Origin: Bradyrhizobium genomosp. I (2014) | GTDB taxonomy: Bacteria > Pseudomonadota > Alphaproteobacteria > Rhizobiales > Xanthobacteraceae | Length of the DNA: 37,750 nt | Direction: 5' to 3' | Assembly (NCBI RefSeq): GCF_000261685.1 | Contig: NZ_AJQE01000226.1 | Coordinates: 1-37,750, forward strand | Shown here: one piece after another, positions 8,904-16,792 of the stretch | Position numbering within the stretch: the stretch's first letter is position 1 | How the letters are laid out: each line of letters begins with the position of its first letter | Translations under genes and position numbers: made by a program | The notes under the pieces: generated by a model | The model's input: the letters and a program-made list of their open reading frames with translations, nothing else | Databases searched by the model: none | Told to the model about the DNA's origin: nothing

Positions 8904-9732
8904 GGCGACCACGCCCGGCGCCAATTACGGCTCGACCGCATCCGGCAGCTCGTTCTATGCCGCGATGCGCATCCTGCCGCATGACCAGCGCGAAGCGATG
9001 TTCCAGATCTACAGCTTCTGCCGCCAGGTCGACGACATCGCCGATTCCGACGGGCCGCGGGAGGAGCGGCTCGCCGCGCTTCAGCAGTGGCGCAACGACA
9101 TCGACGCCCTTTACCAGGGCCATCCGCCGCCGCGGCTGAAGGACTACGTCGCCTCGGTGAAGACCTTCGGGCTCAAGCGCGAGGATTTTCTTGCGATCGT
9201 CGACGGCATGGAGATGGACGTGCCGCAGGACATCCGCGCGCCCGACATGGCGACGCTGGATCTCTACTGCGACCGGGTCGCCAGCGCGGTGGGGCGTTTG
9301 TCGGTGCGGGTGTTCGGCATGCCCGAGGAAGACGGCATCCTGCTCGCGCACCATCTCGGCCGCGCGCTTCAGCTCACCAACATCCTGCGCGACATCGACG
9401 AGGACGCCGGCCTCGGCCGGCTCTATCTGCCGCGCGAGGCGCTGCTGCATGCCGGCATCACCTCCGATGATCCGAACCGCGTGATTGCCGAGCGCGCGCT
9501 GCCGAAGGTCTGCCTGCCGCTGGCGCAGCGCGCGAAGTCGCATTTCGAGAAGTCGGACGAGATCATGAACCGCAACAAGCGCCGCGCCGTGCGTGCGCCG
9601 CGGATCATGTCGAAATATTATCATTCCATTCTGGATCTTCTGATCGCGCGCGGCTTCACCGCGCCGCGCGAGCCGGTGCGTGTGTCGAAGATCACACGCA
9701 TCCTGATCCTGCTCCGTTACGCTTTCATCTGA
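8893..9732 (+). CDS. hpnD: Presqualene diphosphate synthase HpnD
   Basis: Condenses two farnesyl diphosphates to presqualene diphosphate, the substrate of HpnC. The 279-aa protein has the squalene/phytoene synthase fold with Asp-rich motifs DDIAD (residues 47-51) and D167-I-D-E-D171 in NILRDIDEDAGLGRLYLP. The latter is the fuller phytoene-synthase-like version that distinguishes HpnD from HpnC. The conserved Tyr-Ser-Phe-Cys-Arg stretch (YSFCRQVDD) precedes the first motif. The start codon lies inside the end of hpnC, and the TGATG junction with hpnE overlaps by one base, so the three squalene genes are translationally coupled. Confidence 0.95.
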   Translation: MTLEATTPGANYGSTASGSSFYAAMRILPHDQREAMFQIYSFCRQVDDIADSDGPREERLAALQQWRNDIDALYQGHPPPRLKDYVASVKTFGLKREDFLAIVDGMEMDVPQDIRAPDMATLDLYCDRVASAVGRLSVRVFGMPEEDGILLAHHLGRALQLTNILRDIDEDAGLGRLYLPREALLHAGITSDDPNRVIAERALPKVCLPLAQRAKSHFEKSDEIMNRNKRRAVRAPRIMSKYYHSILDLLIARGFTAPREPVRVSKITRILILLRYAFI

Positions 9733-11009
9733 TGCAAAACACAGCTCATATCATCGGCGCCGGGATTTCCGGCCTCTCCGCCGCCGTGCGGCTCGCCAAT
9801 GCCGGCTTCAAGGTCGCCGTGCACGAGGCGACGCACCAGGCCGGCGGCCGTTGCCGTTCCTATTTCGACGGCGCCACCAATCTCACCATCGACAACGGCA
9901 ACCATCTGCTGTTGTCGGGCAACAGCCATGCGCGCGCCTATGCGCGCGCGATCGGCACTGAGGCGGGGCTGGTCGGCCCTGAGCGGGCGCAGTTTCCCTT
10001 CGTCGACCTCAAGACCGGGCAGCGCTGGCAGATCGATCTCGGCGCCGGCCGGCTGCCGACCTGGGTGCTCGACGAGAGCCGCCGTGTGCCCGATACCGGA
10101 GTAACCGATTATCTGAAGCTGGCGCCGCTGGTCTGGGCATCGGAGGAGACGCTGGTCGGCAAGTCCATTCCTTGTGAAGGCGTGCTCTACCAGCGCCTGG
10201 TGCAGCCGCTGCTGCTGGCCGCGCTCAACGTCGATCCGCCCGAGGGCTCGGCCGGGCTCGCCGGCGCGATCGTGCGCGAGACGTTGCTTGCCGGCGGGCA
10301 GGCCTGCCGTCCCCTGATCGCGCGCGACGGCCTCAGCGCCGTGCTGATCGAGCCTGCCGTGAAGTTCCTGGCTGAACGCGGCCACACCGTTCAGCTCGGC
10401 CATGAGCTGCGTTCGTTCGTCAGCACCGACGGCAAGGTGACCGCGCTGAATTTCGGCGGCGAGGACGTGATCCAGTTCGGTGCGGGCGATGTCGTCGTGA
10501 TGGCGGTGCCGCCGCGGGCGGCTTCCAGCCTCTTGCCGGGCCTGAAGACGCCGACCGAATTCCGCGCCATCGTCAACGCCCATTTCCGCTTCGAACCGCC
10601 GCCGGGCTCGGCGCCGATCCTCGGCGTGATCGGCGGTGTGGTGGAATGGCTGTTCGCGTTTCCGAACCGGCTCTCGGTGACGATCAGCAATGGCGACCGT
10701 CTGGTCGACATGCCGCGCGAGGAGCTCGCGCAGGCGATCTGGAACGACGTCTGCAAGGCGGGCGGCGTGTCCGGTGAGCTGCCGCCTCCATTGCCCCCTT
10801 GGCAGATCGTGCGCGAGCGCCGCGCCACGTTTGCGGCCACGCCTGCGCAGAATGCCCTGCGCCCGGGGCCGGTCACCGCGCTGAAAAACCTGTTCCTCGC
10901 CGGCGACTGGACTGCTACGGGATTACCGGCAACCATCGAGGGATCGGTCCGGTCCGGCGACCGCGCCGCCGATCTGGTTCTGGCCGCCAATCCTGAAAAG
11001 CGGCCCTGA
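9732..11009 (+). CDS. hpnE: Hydroxysqualene dehydroxylase HpnE (FAD amine-oxidase-like)
   Basis: Flavoprotein that reduces hydroxysqualene to squalene, third step of the HpnCDE route. The 425-aa sequence begins with a Rossmann FAD-binding motif (IIGAGISGLSAAVRLANAG, Gly9-x-Gly11-x-x-Gly14). It is followed by GGRCRS, typical of the phytoene desaturase/amine oxidase family, and closes with the C-terminal FAD-contacting block LFLAGDWTATGLPATIEGS. The ATG overlaps the hpnD stop by one base. A 52-nt gap separates it from the chosen shc start. Confidence 0.94.
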   Translation: MQNTAHIIGAGISGLSAAVRLANAGFKVAVHEATHQAGGRCRSYFDGATNLTIDNGNHLLLSGNSHARAYARAIGTEAGLVGPERAQFPFVDLKTGQRWQIDLGAGRLPTWVLDESRRVPDTGVTDYLKLAPLVWASEETLVGKSIPCEGVLYQRLVQPLLLAALNVDPPEGSAGLAGAIVRETLLAGGQACRPLIARDGLSAVLIEPAVKFLAERGHTVQLGHELRSFVSTDGKVTALNFGGEDVIQFGAGDVVVMAVPPRAASSLLPGLKTPTEFRAIVNAHFRFEPPPGSAPILGVIGGVVEWLFAFPNRLSVTISNGDRLVDMPREELAQAIWNDVCKAGGVSGELPPPLPPWQIVRERRATFAATPAQNALRPGPVTALKNLFLAGDWTATGLPATIEGSVRSGDRAADLVLAANPEKRP

Positions 11010-11061
11010 CGGGCGAATGTCCCGGTCAACCTTCAATCGACTATCGGAGCAATCGAGCGAC

Positions 11062-13014
11062 ATGGATTCCGTGAACGCGACCAGCCGCGAGACCCTGGAA
11101 TCGAGCATTGCGTCGGCCACCCAAGGCATCCTCGGCTTCCAGCAGTCCGACGGCCATTGGGTGTTCGAGCTCGAGGCCGACTGCACGATTCCGGCCGAGT
11201 ACATCCTGCTGCGCCATTATCTCGCCGAGCCCGTCGACACCGTGCTCGAGGCCAAGATCGGCAACTACCTGCGCCGCGTCCAGGGCGCTCATGGCGGCTG
11301 GCCCCTCGTGCACGACGGTGAGTTCGACATGAGCGCCAGCGTGAAGGCGTACTTCGCGCTGAAGATGATCGGCGACTCCGTCGATGCGCCGCACATGGTG
11401 CGTGCGCGCGAGGCGATCCATGCCCGCGGCGGCGCGATTCACAGCAACGTCTTCACGCGCTTCCTGCTGGCGACGTTCGGTGTCGTGACCTGGCGCGCGG
11501 TGCCGGTGCTGCCGATCGAGATCGTGCTGCTGCCGTTCTGGTCACCGTTCCATCTCAACAAGATCTCCTACTGGGCGCGCACCACGATGGTGCCGCTGAT
11601 GGTGATCGCCGCGCTGAAGCCGCGCGCGAGGAATCCGCTGGGTATCGGCATCGACGAGCTGTTTCTCCAGGACCCGCGCTCGATCGGCATGACCGCGAAG
11701 GCGCCGCACCAGAGCATGGCCTGGTTCCTGCTGTTCCGCTCCCTCGACGCGATCTTGCGCGTGATCGAGCCGCTGTTTCCGAAGCGACTGCGCAAGCGCG
11801 CGATCGACGCCGCGCTCGCCTTCATCGAGGAACGGCTCAACGGCGAGGACGGCATGGGCGCGATCTATCCGCCCATGGCCAACATCGTCATGATGTACGA
11901 CGCGCTCGGCAAGGGCGAGGACTACCCGCCGCGCGCGACGACGCGGCGGGGCATCGACAAGCTGCTCGTGATCCGCGACGACGAGGCCTATTGCCAGCCC
12001 TGCGTCTCGCCGGTGTGGGATACGACGCTGACCGCGCACGCGCTGCTGGAGGCGGGCGATGCGCAAGCCGTGCCGGCCGCCAAGCGTGGACTCGACTGGC
12101 TGATTCCGAAACAGGAGCTCGAGGTGAAGGGCGATTGGGCCGCGAAGCGGCCCGACGTGCGTCCGGGCGGCTGGGCCTTCCAGTACAACAACGCCCACTA
12201 CCCTGACCTCGACGACACCGCGGTCGTGGTGATGTCGATGGACCGCATGCGCCGGGAGCACGGTGCGGCCGGCTATGACGCCGCGATCGCCCGCGGCCGC
12301 GAGTGGATCGAGGGCATGCAGAGCGACGACGGCGGCTGGGCCGCCTTCGACGTCAACAATCTCGAATATTACCTCAACAACATCCCGTTCTCGGACCACG
12401 GCGCGCTGCTCGATCCGCCGACCGAGGACGTCACCGCGCGCTGCATCTCGATGCTGGCCCAGCTCGGCGAGACCGCGAAGACCAGCAAGCAGGTTGCCGA
12501 CGGGGTCGCCTACCTGCGGAAGACCCAGCACCCGGAAGGGTCCTGGTTCGGCCGCTGGGGCATGAACTTCATCTATGGAACCTGGTCGGTGCTCTGCGCC
12601 CTCAACACGGCCGGCGTCGACCATAGGGATCCCATGATCCGGAAGGCCGCCGACTGGCTGGCCTCGATTCAGAACGAGGACGGCGGCTGGGGCGAGGACG
12701 CCGTCAGCTACCGGCTGGACTACAAGGGCTGGGAAGCGGCGCCCTCGACGGCCTCGCAAACGGCATGGGCCTTGCTTGCCCTGATGGCGGCAGGCGAGGT
12801 TGATCACCCGGCCGTCGCCCGCGGGGTGGAGTACCTGATTGCAACACAAAACAAAAAAGGACTGTGGGACGAGCAGCGGTACACCGCCACAGGCTTCCCC
12901 CGCGTGTTCTATCTACGGTATCATGGTTACCCAAAGTTCTTTCCGCTGTGGGCATTAGCGCGGTATCGGAACTTGCGGAACACCAACAGCAGGGTGGTAG
13001 GGGTCGGAATGTGA
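11062..13014 (+). CDS. shc: Squalene-hopene cyclase
   Basis: Also called hpnF. Cyclises squalene to hopene/hopanol on the inner membrane. The catalytic DxDD motif is present as D382-L-D-D385 (YPDLDDTAV), which protonates the terminal double bond. Several QW repeats are visible: GILGFQQSDGHW near the start, GMQSDDGGWAAFD, KTQHPEGSWFGRWG, SIQNEDGGWGED and TQNKKGLWDE. The membrane-docking region around PVLPIEIVLLPFWSPFHLNKI is as expected for a monotopic enzyme. Length is 650 aa from the ATG at 11062, which is preceded by GAGCGAC; an alternative in-frame ATG at 11017 adds 15 residues and cannot be excluded. The last codons overlap the GTG start of hpnG. Confidence 0.96.
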   Translation: MDSVNATSRETLESSIASATQGILGFQQSDGHWVFELEADCTIPAEYILLRHYLAEPVDTVLEAKIGNYLRRVQGAHGGWPLVHDGEFDMSASVKAYFALKMIGDSVDAPHMVRAREAIHARGGAIHSNVFTRFLLATFGVVTWRAVPVLPIEIVLLPFWSPFHLNKISYWARTTMVPLMVIAALKPRARNPLGIGIDELFLQDPRSIGMTAKAPHQSMAWFLLFRSLDAILRVIEPLFPKRLRKRAIDAALAFIEERLNGEDGMGAIYPPMANIVMMYDALGKGEDYPPRATTRRGIDKLLVIRDDEAYCQPCVSPVWDTTLTAHALLEAGDAQAVPAAKRGLDWLIPKQELEVKGDWAAKRPDVRPGGWAFQYNNAHYPDLDDTAVVVMSMDRMRREHGAAGYDAAIARGREWIEGMQSDDGGWAAFDVNNLEYYLNNIPFSDHGALLDPPTEDVTARCISMLAQLGETAKTSKQVADGVAYLRKTQHPEGSWFGRWGMNFIYGTWSVLCALNTAGVDHRDPMIRKAADWLASIQNEDGGWGEDAVSYRLDYKGWEAAPSTASQTAWALLALMAAGEVDHPAVARGVEYLIATQNKKGLWDEQRYTATGFPRVFYLRYHGYPKFFPLWALARYRNLRNTNSRVVGVGM

Positions 13015-13760
13015 CTTTGGGGACGGGGGACTATTTTACCGCGGGTCATGCCATCGACCCGCGGCCGATACTGATCGTGACCGGATTGGTTCAGGAGGCC
13101 CGCATCGCGGCCGGGCCCGGTATGGCGGTGATCTGTTCATCCAGCAGCCCGACCCAGTTGCGGGCGCTCCTGACCGTGGTGGATCCCGAGACGATTCGCG
13201 GCGTGATCTCGTTCGGCGTGGCCGGCGGGCTCGACCCGACCCTGCGCTCCGGCGACGTCGTGCTGGCGACCGAGGTGCTGTCCGGCGACACCCGCTGGGC
13301 CGCTGGGCTCTCGCTCGGCGACGACCTGATCGAGCGCCTGACCTCGGGCCGCCGTCGCGTGGTCCGCGGCAGCCTTGCCGGCGCCGAGGAGGTGGTCACG
13401 AAGCGGTCCTGCAAGGCGGCGCTGCATTCGGAGACGGGAGCCTCCGCCGTCGACATGGAGAGCCACATCGCGGCCGCCTATGCCGCCGAGGTCGGGCTGC
13501 CCTTTGCCGCGGTCCGCGTCATCAGCGATCCCGCCCATCGCGCGCTGCCGGCACTCGCCCGCGCCGCCATCAAGCCGAACGGCCAGATCGACCTCGCCGC
13601 CGTGCTGCGCGGCATCGTGCGCAATCCGGCGACGCTGCATGCGCTGGTCTCGACCGGCCTCGACTTCAACCGCGCCCTGCGAAGCTTGCGCGGTTGCCGG
13701 GATTATCTGATCGGGACGGAGCTGATCGAGAGCGAAGCGCTGGTGTCGAAGGCGGCGTGA
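13011..13760 (+). CDS. hpnG: Adenosylhopane nucleosidase/phosphorylase HpnG (GTG start)
   Basis: Removes adenine from adenosylhopane to give ribosylhopane (or its phosphate) on the way to bacteriohopanetetrol. The 249-aa product has the nucleoside phosphorylase/MTA-SAH nucleosidase fold: a GVAGGL motif at residues 69-74, the purine/ribose-binding VDMES at 147-151, and VISDPAH after it. The frame is open back to 12864, deep inside shc. The GTG at 13011 is preferred because it forms a GTGA overlap with the shc stop and follows a purine-rich GGGTCGGA. Automated callers could pick the long upstream ATG and report a protein about 49 residues too long. The operon ends here with a strong terminator. 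Confidence 0.92.
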   Translation: MTLGTGDYFTAGHAIDPRPILIVTGLVQEARIAAGPGMAVICSSSSPTQLRALLTVVDPETIRGVISFGVAGGLDPTLRSGDVVLATEVLSGDTRWAAGLSLGDDLIERLTSGRRRVVRGSLAGAEEVVTKRSCKAALHSETGASAVDMESHIAAAYAAEVGLPFAAVRVISDPAHRALPALARAAIKPNGQIDLAAVLRGIVRNPATLHALVSTGLDFNRALRSLRGCRDYLIGTELIESEALVSKAA

Positions 13761-13782
13761 AGCGGCGTCTTCGAGAAGCTGA

Positions 13783-13822
13783 AAAAGAAGAGGCCCGGTC
13801 GTCTGACCGGGCCTCTTCTTTT
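13783..13822 (+). terminator. Rho-independent terminator of the hpnCDE-shc-hpnG operon
   Basis: Perfect 18-bp stem (13783-13800 pairing with 13805-13822, core GAGGCCCGGTC) with a 4-nt GTCT loop, beginning 22 nt after the hpnG stop. The arm ends in TTCTTTT on the plus strand and the mirror A-rich arm would also serve minus-strand transcripts. It marks the boundary between the hopanoid operon and the accessory island. Confidence 0.93.
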
Positions 13823-13949
13823 GGGCTGCGAGATCATTGTCACAGGCGGGGCCATCGACGCGATGTGGTTCCTTACCGCCAGCCGCCGACTTGAATTTGA
13901 GTCCATCTGCGCTGATCTTACGTTTGTCTTACCTCGGAAGGGTTGGGCC

Positions 13950-14225
13950 ATGGCCGACACAGACAAGCTCACCACTGTCGTTTCCACCAAGGGGCAGGTC
14001 ATCCTGCCCAGCGTTATTCGCAGGTCGCGGGACTGGAAGGCCGGAACGCGGCTGACTGTCGAGGAGACTTCGGAGGGCGTCCTGTTGAAGCCTGCGCCGG
14101 CCTTTGCGGCGACGCGGCCGGAAGAAGTGTTCGGCGTCTTGAATTATCGAGGCAAGCCGAAGACTCTCGAAGAGATGGACGCAAGCGTGCTTGCCGAAGC
14201 CAGGCGGCGGCATGATCGCGATTGA
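13950..14225 (+). CDS. vapB: AbrB/SpoVT-type antitoxin (VapB-like)
   Basis: 91-residue protein with an N-terminal swapped-hairpin AbrB DNA-binding domain (TTVVSTKGQVILPSVIRR, about residues 8-26, then GTRLTVEETSEGVLLKP) and a C-terminal tail that would block the toxin. The start at 13950 is chosen because GGAAGGG lies 8 nt upstream and the AbrB domain begins immediately after; the open frame reaches back to 13821. It overlaps the PIN toxin gene by 14 nt, the usual type II arrangement, and probably autoregulates with it. It sits directly after the hpnG terminator. Confidence 0.9.
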   Translation: MADTDKLTTVVSTKGQVILPSVIRRSRDWKAGTRLTVEETSEGVLLKPAPAFAATRPEEVFGVLNYRGKPKTLEEMDASVLAEARRRHDRD

Positions 14226-14604
14226 TACCAATCTGATCGTCCGCTACCTGACCCGAGATCACGCCACTCAATCCGCGCGTGCCCGCGCCTTGATCGACGG
14301 CCAGAGGGTCTTTGCCGCCGTCACGGTGCTCCTCGAAGTCGAATGGGTGCTGCGAAGCGCGTACGGCTATCAGGCCGCAGACATCGTGCACGCGCTTCGT
14401 GTGTTCGCGGGGCTTCCGACCGTTATGGTCGAGGACGGCGCGATGGTCGCGGCAGCGCTCGACCTTGCCGAGAGGGGAATGGATTTCGCCGATGCCCTGC
14501 ATCTGACGAGATCGGGACATCGCGATGCTTTCGTCACTTTCGATCGCAAGCTCGTCAAGGCGGCGAAGGCGGCCGGTCATGCGGGGGTGCGTGAAGTAGG
14601 GTAG
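14212..14604 (+). CDS. vapC: PIN-domain toxin (VapC-like ribonuclease)
   Basis: 130-residue PIN-domain RNase, predicted toxin of the pair. Acidic metal-binding residues are all visible: D5 (AIDTN), E42 (LLEVEW), D94 (MDFADALHL) and D111 (TFDRK), so the toxin should be active. The ATG at 14212 lies within the antitoxin's last codons; a longer frame from 14191 is less likely because the PIN fold begins right at IAIDTN. The target RNA cannot be read from sequence. It may stabilise the accessory island. Confidence 0.91.
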   Translation: MIAIDTNLIVRYLTRDHATQSARARALIDGQRVFAAVTVLLEVEWVLRSAYGYQAADIVHALRVFAGLPTVMVEDGAMVAAALDLAERGMDFADALHLTRSGHRDAFVTFDRKLVKAAKAAGHAGVREVG

Positions 14605-14664
14605 TCTCGGTTGACGCGCCGGGACTGATGGCCTCGATCGGAGCGCTGTCACTATAATCCTCGG

Positions 14665-14712
14665 GTCTCACTTCAGGGGTGCAGTCCAATGCAGTCCAGC
14701 ACTGTCACCGTA
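14665..14712 (+). repeat. Left inverted repeat of the HNH unit
   Basis: 48-nt end, inverted relative to 15757-15795 with a few mismatches plus an extra tandem 10-bp block (TGCAGTCCA twice, at 14680-14688 and 14690-14698). Confidence 0.75.
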
Positions 14713-14742
14713 ACCCACAACCCGAAGTGAGTACCAAGAAAC

Positions 14743-14766
14743 GAAGTCCGGCGAACGCCGGACTTC
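14743..14766. repeat. Perfect palindromic hairpin
   Basis: Arms GAAGTCCGGCG (14743-14753) and CGCCGGACTTC (14756-14766) with a 2-nt AA spacer, 49 nt before the HNH-like gene. It could be an operator, a terminator for readthrough from vapBC, or part of the element's end structure. Confidence 0.7.
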
Positions 14767-14814
14767 CCCTCGTAATGAATCATTCGGGATGAATTGGACG
14801 AACGCAGTTCAGCA

Positions 14815-15732
14815 ATGTCGCACGGACACACTCGAATCCCTACCTGTGGAGCCTGCATCTATTGCGGCGCGACCGGCGTACGATTAACTGACGAGCACGT
14901 CGTGCCTCTCGCGCTGGGCGGTGTGCATATTCTGGAAGGCGCTAGCTGTGACGAGTGCGCAGACATTACTAAGAAGTTTGAGCAAGACGTCGCTCGCGAG
15001 CTATGGGGCGCACCGCGCAACAGCTACGATGCACCAAGCCGCCGCAAGAAGAAACGGCCCAGCCATATCATCCTAGCCGACCCAGAACGTCCCGGTCGCA
15101 CCGTCAAAGTGCCCTACAGCGAATATCCGGCCGCCATGGTCTTCTACCAAATGGGCAAGGCAGGATTACTTGAGGGCTTGCCGGATCACGTCGATATCTC
15201 CTCAGCCTGGAAACTGGTCGCGATCTCGGATCGAGACAAAGCAACGGCTTTCATACAGAAATACGATATGAAAGTGCCTTCGAGATTTTGGCACGTACCC
15301 GACAGCTTTGCCCGGATGCTTGCAAAGATCGGCTATTGCCACTTGCTGACTGAGCTGCCTGTTGGATCGTTCAGGCCAATTTGTTTGCCCTATATTCTTG
15401 GCACAAAGCCAAATCCCTCTTTCGTAGTTGGCGGCACGTTCGATGTCGCTCCGCCGGAGGAGGTCGGTTACCGATTGCAAACGGCGGCGTTCGGTTCGTG
15501 TGAACTATTAATGTTGGTGGCTGAGATCCGTTTGTTCTCAAATAAAGGGACGCCAACTTATCACGTGCTTGTGGGGGATGTCATGGGCGTCGCAAATGTC
15601 ACTTCGGTGCTGCAAAAAATTGGCTATTTCACGAACATGGAAGACGCCAGCATAGCGTCCGTCGCCGTCGGAGAAAGCCATTGGACGCCGCGGGCATGGC
15701 CCTTGCCATTTTGGAATACCAACGAACAGTGA
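14815..15732 (+). CDS. HNH endonuclease-like zinc-binding protein
   Basis: 305-residue protein with an N-terminal HNH-like module: C14-x2-C17 (CIYCG), D26-E27-H28 (TDEHVVPLALGG) and C45-x2-C48 (SCDEC), the layout of zinc-ribbon HNH nucleases. After the last Cys pair the usual Asn (CN) is replaced by Ala (CADITKKFE), so catalysis may be altered. The remaining 240 residues match nothing I recognise; they are mixed alpha/beta without membrane segments. The ATG at 14815 is chosen; a TTG at 14794 is an alternative. The gene is the only one inside the inverted-repeat unit and is noticeably less GC-rich than its neighbours, consistent with recent acquisition. A role in restriction or phage defence is possible but not supported by context alone. 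Confidence 0.75.
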   Translation: MSHGHTRIPTCGACIYCGATGVRLTDEHVVPLALGGVHILEGASCDECADITKKFEQDVARELWGAPRNSYDAPSRRKKKRPSHIILADPERPGRTVKVPYSEYPAAMVFYQMGKAGLLEGLPDHVDISSAWKLVAISDRDKATAFIQKYDMKVPSRFWHVPDSFARMLAKIGYCHLLTELPVGSFRPICLPYILGTKPNPSFVVGGTFDVAPPEEVGYRLQTAAFGSCELLMLVAEIRLFSNKGTPTYHVLVGDVMGVANVTSVLQKIGYFTNMEDASIASVAVGESHWTPRAWPLPFWNTNEQ

Positions 15733-15756
15733 AAGGTCACTCATCCTCGTTCAAAA

Positions 15757-15795
15757 TACGGTCACGGTGCTGGACTGCACCCCCTCAAGTGAGAC
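15757..15795 (-). repeat. Right inverted repeat of the HNH unit
   Basis: 39-nt inverted copy of the left end, starting 24 nt after the HNH-gene stop. Its outer edge abuts the region where the toxin partner of the minus-strand antitoxin would be expected. Confidence 0.75.
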
Positions 15796-15861
15796 ACGGC
15801 AATTCGTTGCGGTTCGGCACACGTAGTCGGTGTCCATCGCGGATCACGGGCGACCACTCGC

Positions 15862-16089
15862 TCATTTCTCCATCGTGAAGTCAGGGCTGAAGCCGCGCGC
15901 CACGGCTGCGCGAAGCGAGGCCCAGGGGCCGGCAGCGTTTCGCCTCGGACGCAGAATGATGTCGTCACCTTGCTGTGCCACCTCGACCTCGTCGGCCGAG
16001 ACATGGAGCTGCTTCGGCAGCTGGACGGACTGGGCATTGCCGGACTTGGAGACCTTGGCGATGTAGGGCAGCCTCCTGTAGATGCTCAT
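15862..16089 (-). CDS. Orphan AbrB/VapB-type antitoxin
   Basis: 75-residue product with an AbrB-like swapped hairpin: AKVSKSGNAQSVQLPKQL, then VSADEVEVAQQGDDIILRPR, then a short helical tail ending FSPDFTMEK. This is the VapB subclass usually paired with a PIN toxin. No toxin gene follows. Downstream on the minus strand a short frame from 15837 begins MDTDYV, faintly like the first Asp motif of a PIN domain, but it runs into the right inverted repeat at 15795 and is lost. The most economical reading is that the toxin was truncated when the repeat-bounded unit arrived, leaving an orphan antitoxin. No good ribosome site is visible, so expression is uncertain. Confidence 0.7.
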   Translation of the reverse strand: MSIYRRLPYIAKVSKSGNAQSVQLPKQLHVSADEVEVAQQGDDIILRPRRNAAGPWASLRAAVARGFSPDFTMEK

Positions 16090-16189
16090 CTATGTATACG
16101 GAGGGCTTGGCCGGCGCCAGTGAGAGGCGTCGGGCAAAACACCGCAAACCCCGCCAATCCCCCCTTGCAAAAATATTCCACTTTCCAGA

Positions 16190-16700
16190 ATTTCGGATTT
16201 GTGGCATATGACGCTCATCCCGGCCCTGCCAGAGGGGCGCTTCGCGATCGTCACGAGACGCGGGTCGGGGTGCGGTGGACGCGGCAGCGCCGGCGCGGAA
16301 AGCGATGACAGGGCGGGCAACCGTGAGTCAGGCGCGACGCGGGACGAACGGCGCGGTCACAGCGGTTTCGGTCGTCGTCGGGGGCGAGCACACGCGAGCT
16401 CCCGGCGATCAGGTCAAACCGTCCGCGGACGGAGAAGTCGTGTGGTCCTGACGCCCGCAGGCTGGCGTCAAGCAATGCGGTGATGCGGCGGCCCGACCGG
16501 GCGCGCGCATCGATCATCCGCAACGCGACGGGGCAATAGTGCAACGCTCCCCGAGGAGAGCACGAAGGACACCGTTAAAACCATCCGCGCAGGGAAGGCC
16601 GGGCGACCGGCATCACCTGTGGTCCACCCCGTGTGCGTTTTCCATGCACGCGGACCGCGGGTGCCGCCGGCGCCCGGCCTTCCCTGCGCTCTCTGGTCTT
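16190..16700. repeat. Structured non-coding repeat block
   Basis: About 510 nt with no credible gene. It contains a hairpin TGACGCC/GGCGTCA (16449-16455 and 16464-16470), the motif GGAGAGCACGAAGGACACCG, and a long inverted repeat (16587-16689). From memory, closely similar sequence recurs in many Bradyrhizobium and Rhodopseudomonas genomes and is often mis-annotated as hypothetical proteins. All frames here are Arg-rich with no start signals. Copy number cannot be tested from this window. Confidence 0.55.
16587..16689. repeat. Long stem-loop with perfect 19-bp arms
   Basis: Arms 16587-16605 (GCGCAGGGAAGGCCGGGCG) and 16671-16689 are exact complements. The 65-nt loop contains further complementary pieces (GGTCC and GGACC around a GTGTGC/GCACGC pair), so the whole folds into a nested cruciform or RNA structure. 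There is no T-tract, so this is not a simple terminator. Confidence 0.85.
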
Positions 16701-16792
16701 TCGAGGGCGAAACGAACAGCAAAGCTCGGGCGAAAGAAGCCGCGAGAACGCGATGGTGCGTCTGATGGCCAGAGAGAATGACTCGATCTCGT

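Larger units (their letters stand above)
14665..15795. mobile_element. About 1.13-kb unit bounded by imperfect inverted repeats, carrying an HNH-like gene
   Basis: The left end (14665-14712) and right end (15757-15795) are inverted copies: GTCTCACTT-c/g-AGGGG, then TGCAGTCCA, then GCAC-y-GT-s-ACCGTA. The left copy holds a 10-bp internal duplication (TGCAGTCCA-ATGCAGTCCA) that the right copy lacks. Between them are a perfect hairpin and one gene (14815-15732), with no transposase. The base composition between the repeats is visibly less GC-rich than the flanks. No target-site duplication is obvious outside the repeats. It may be a non-autonomous element mobilised in trans, or the relic of an insertion sequence whose interior was replaced. 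The repeats are seen directly; mobility is inferred. Confidence 0.6.

Noticed and set aside
15785..15865. 26-residue frame overlapping the orphan antitoxin stop as its toxin
   Set aside because: It has the ATGA-type overlap expected of a toxin start but no PIN residues, and it ends within the inverted repeat.
16199..16483. Arg-rich frames in the 16.2-16.9 kb block as hypothetical proteins
   Set aside because: No start signals, all frames similar in bias, and sequence dominated by inverted repeats; treated as non-coding repeat.
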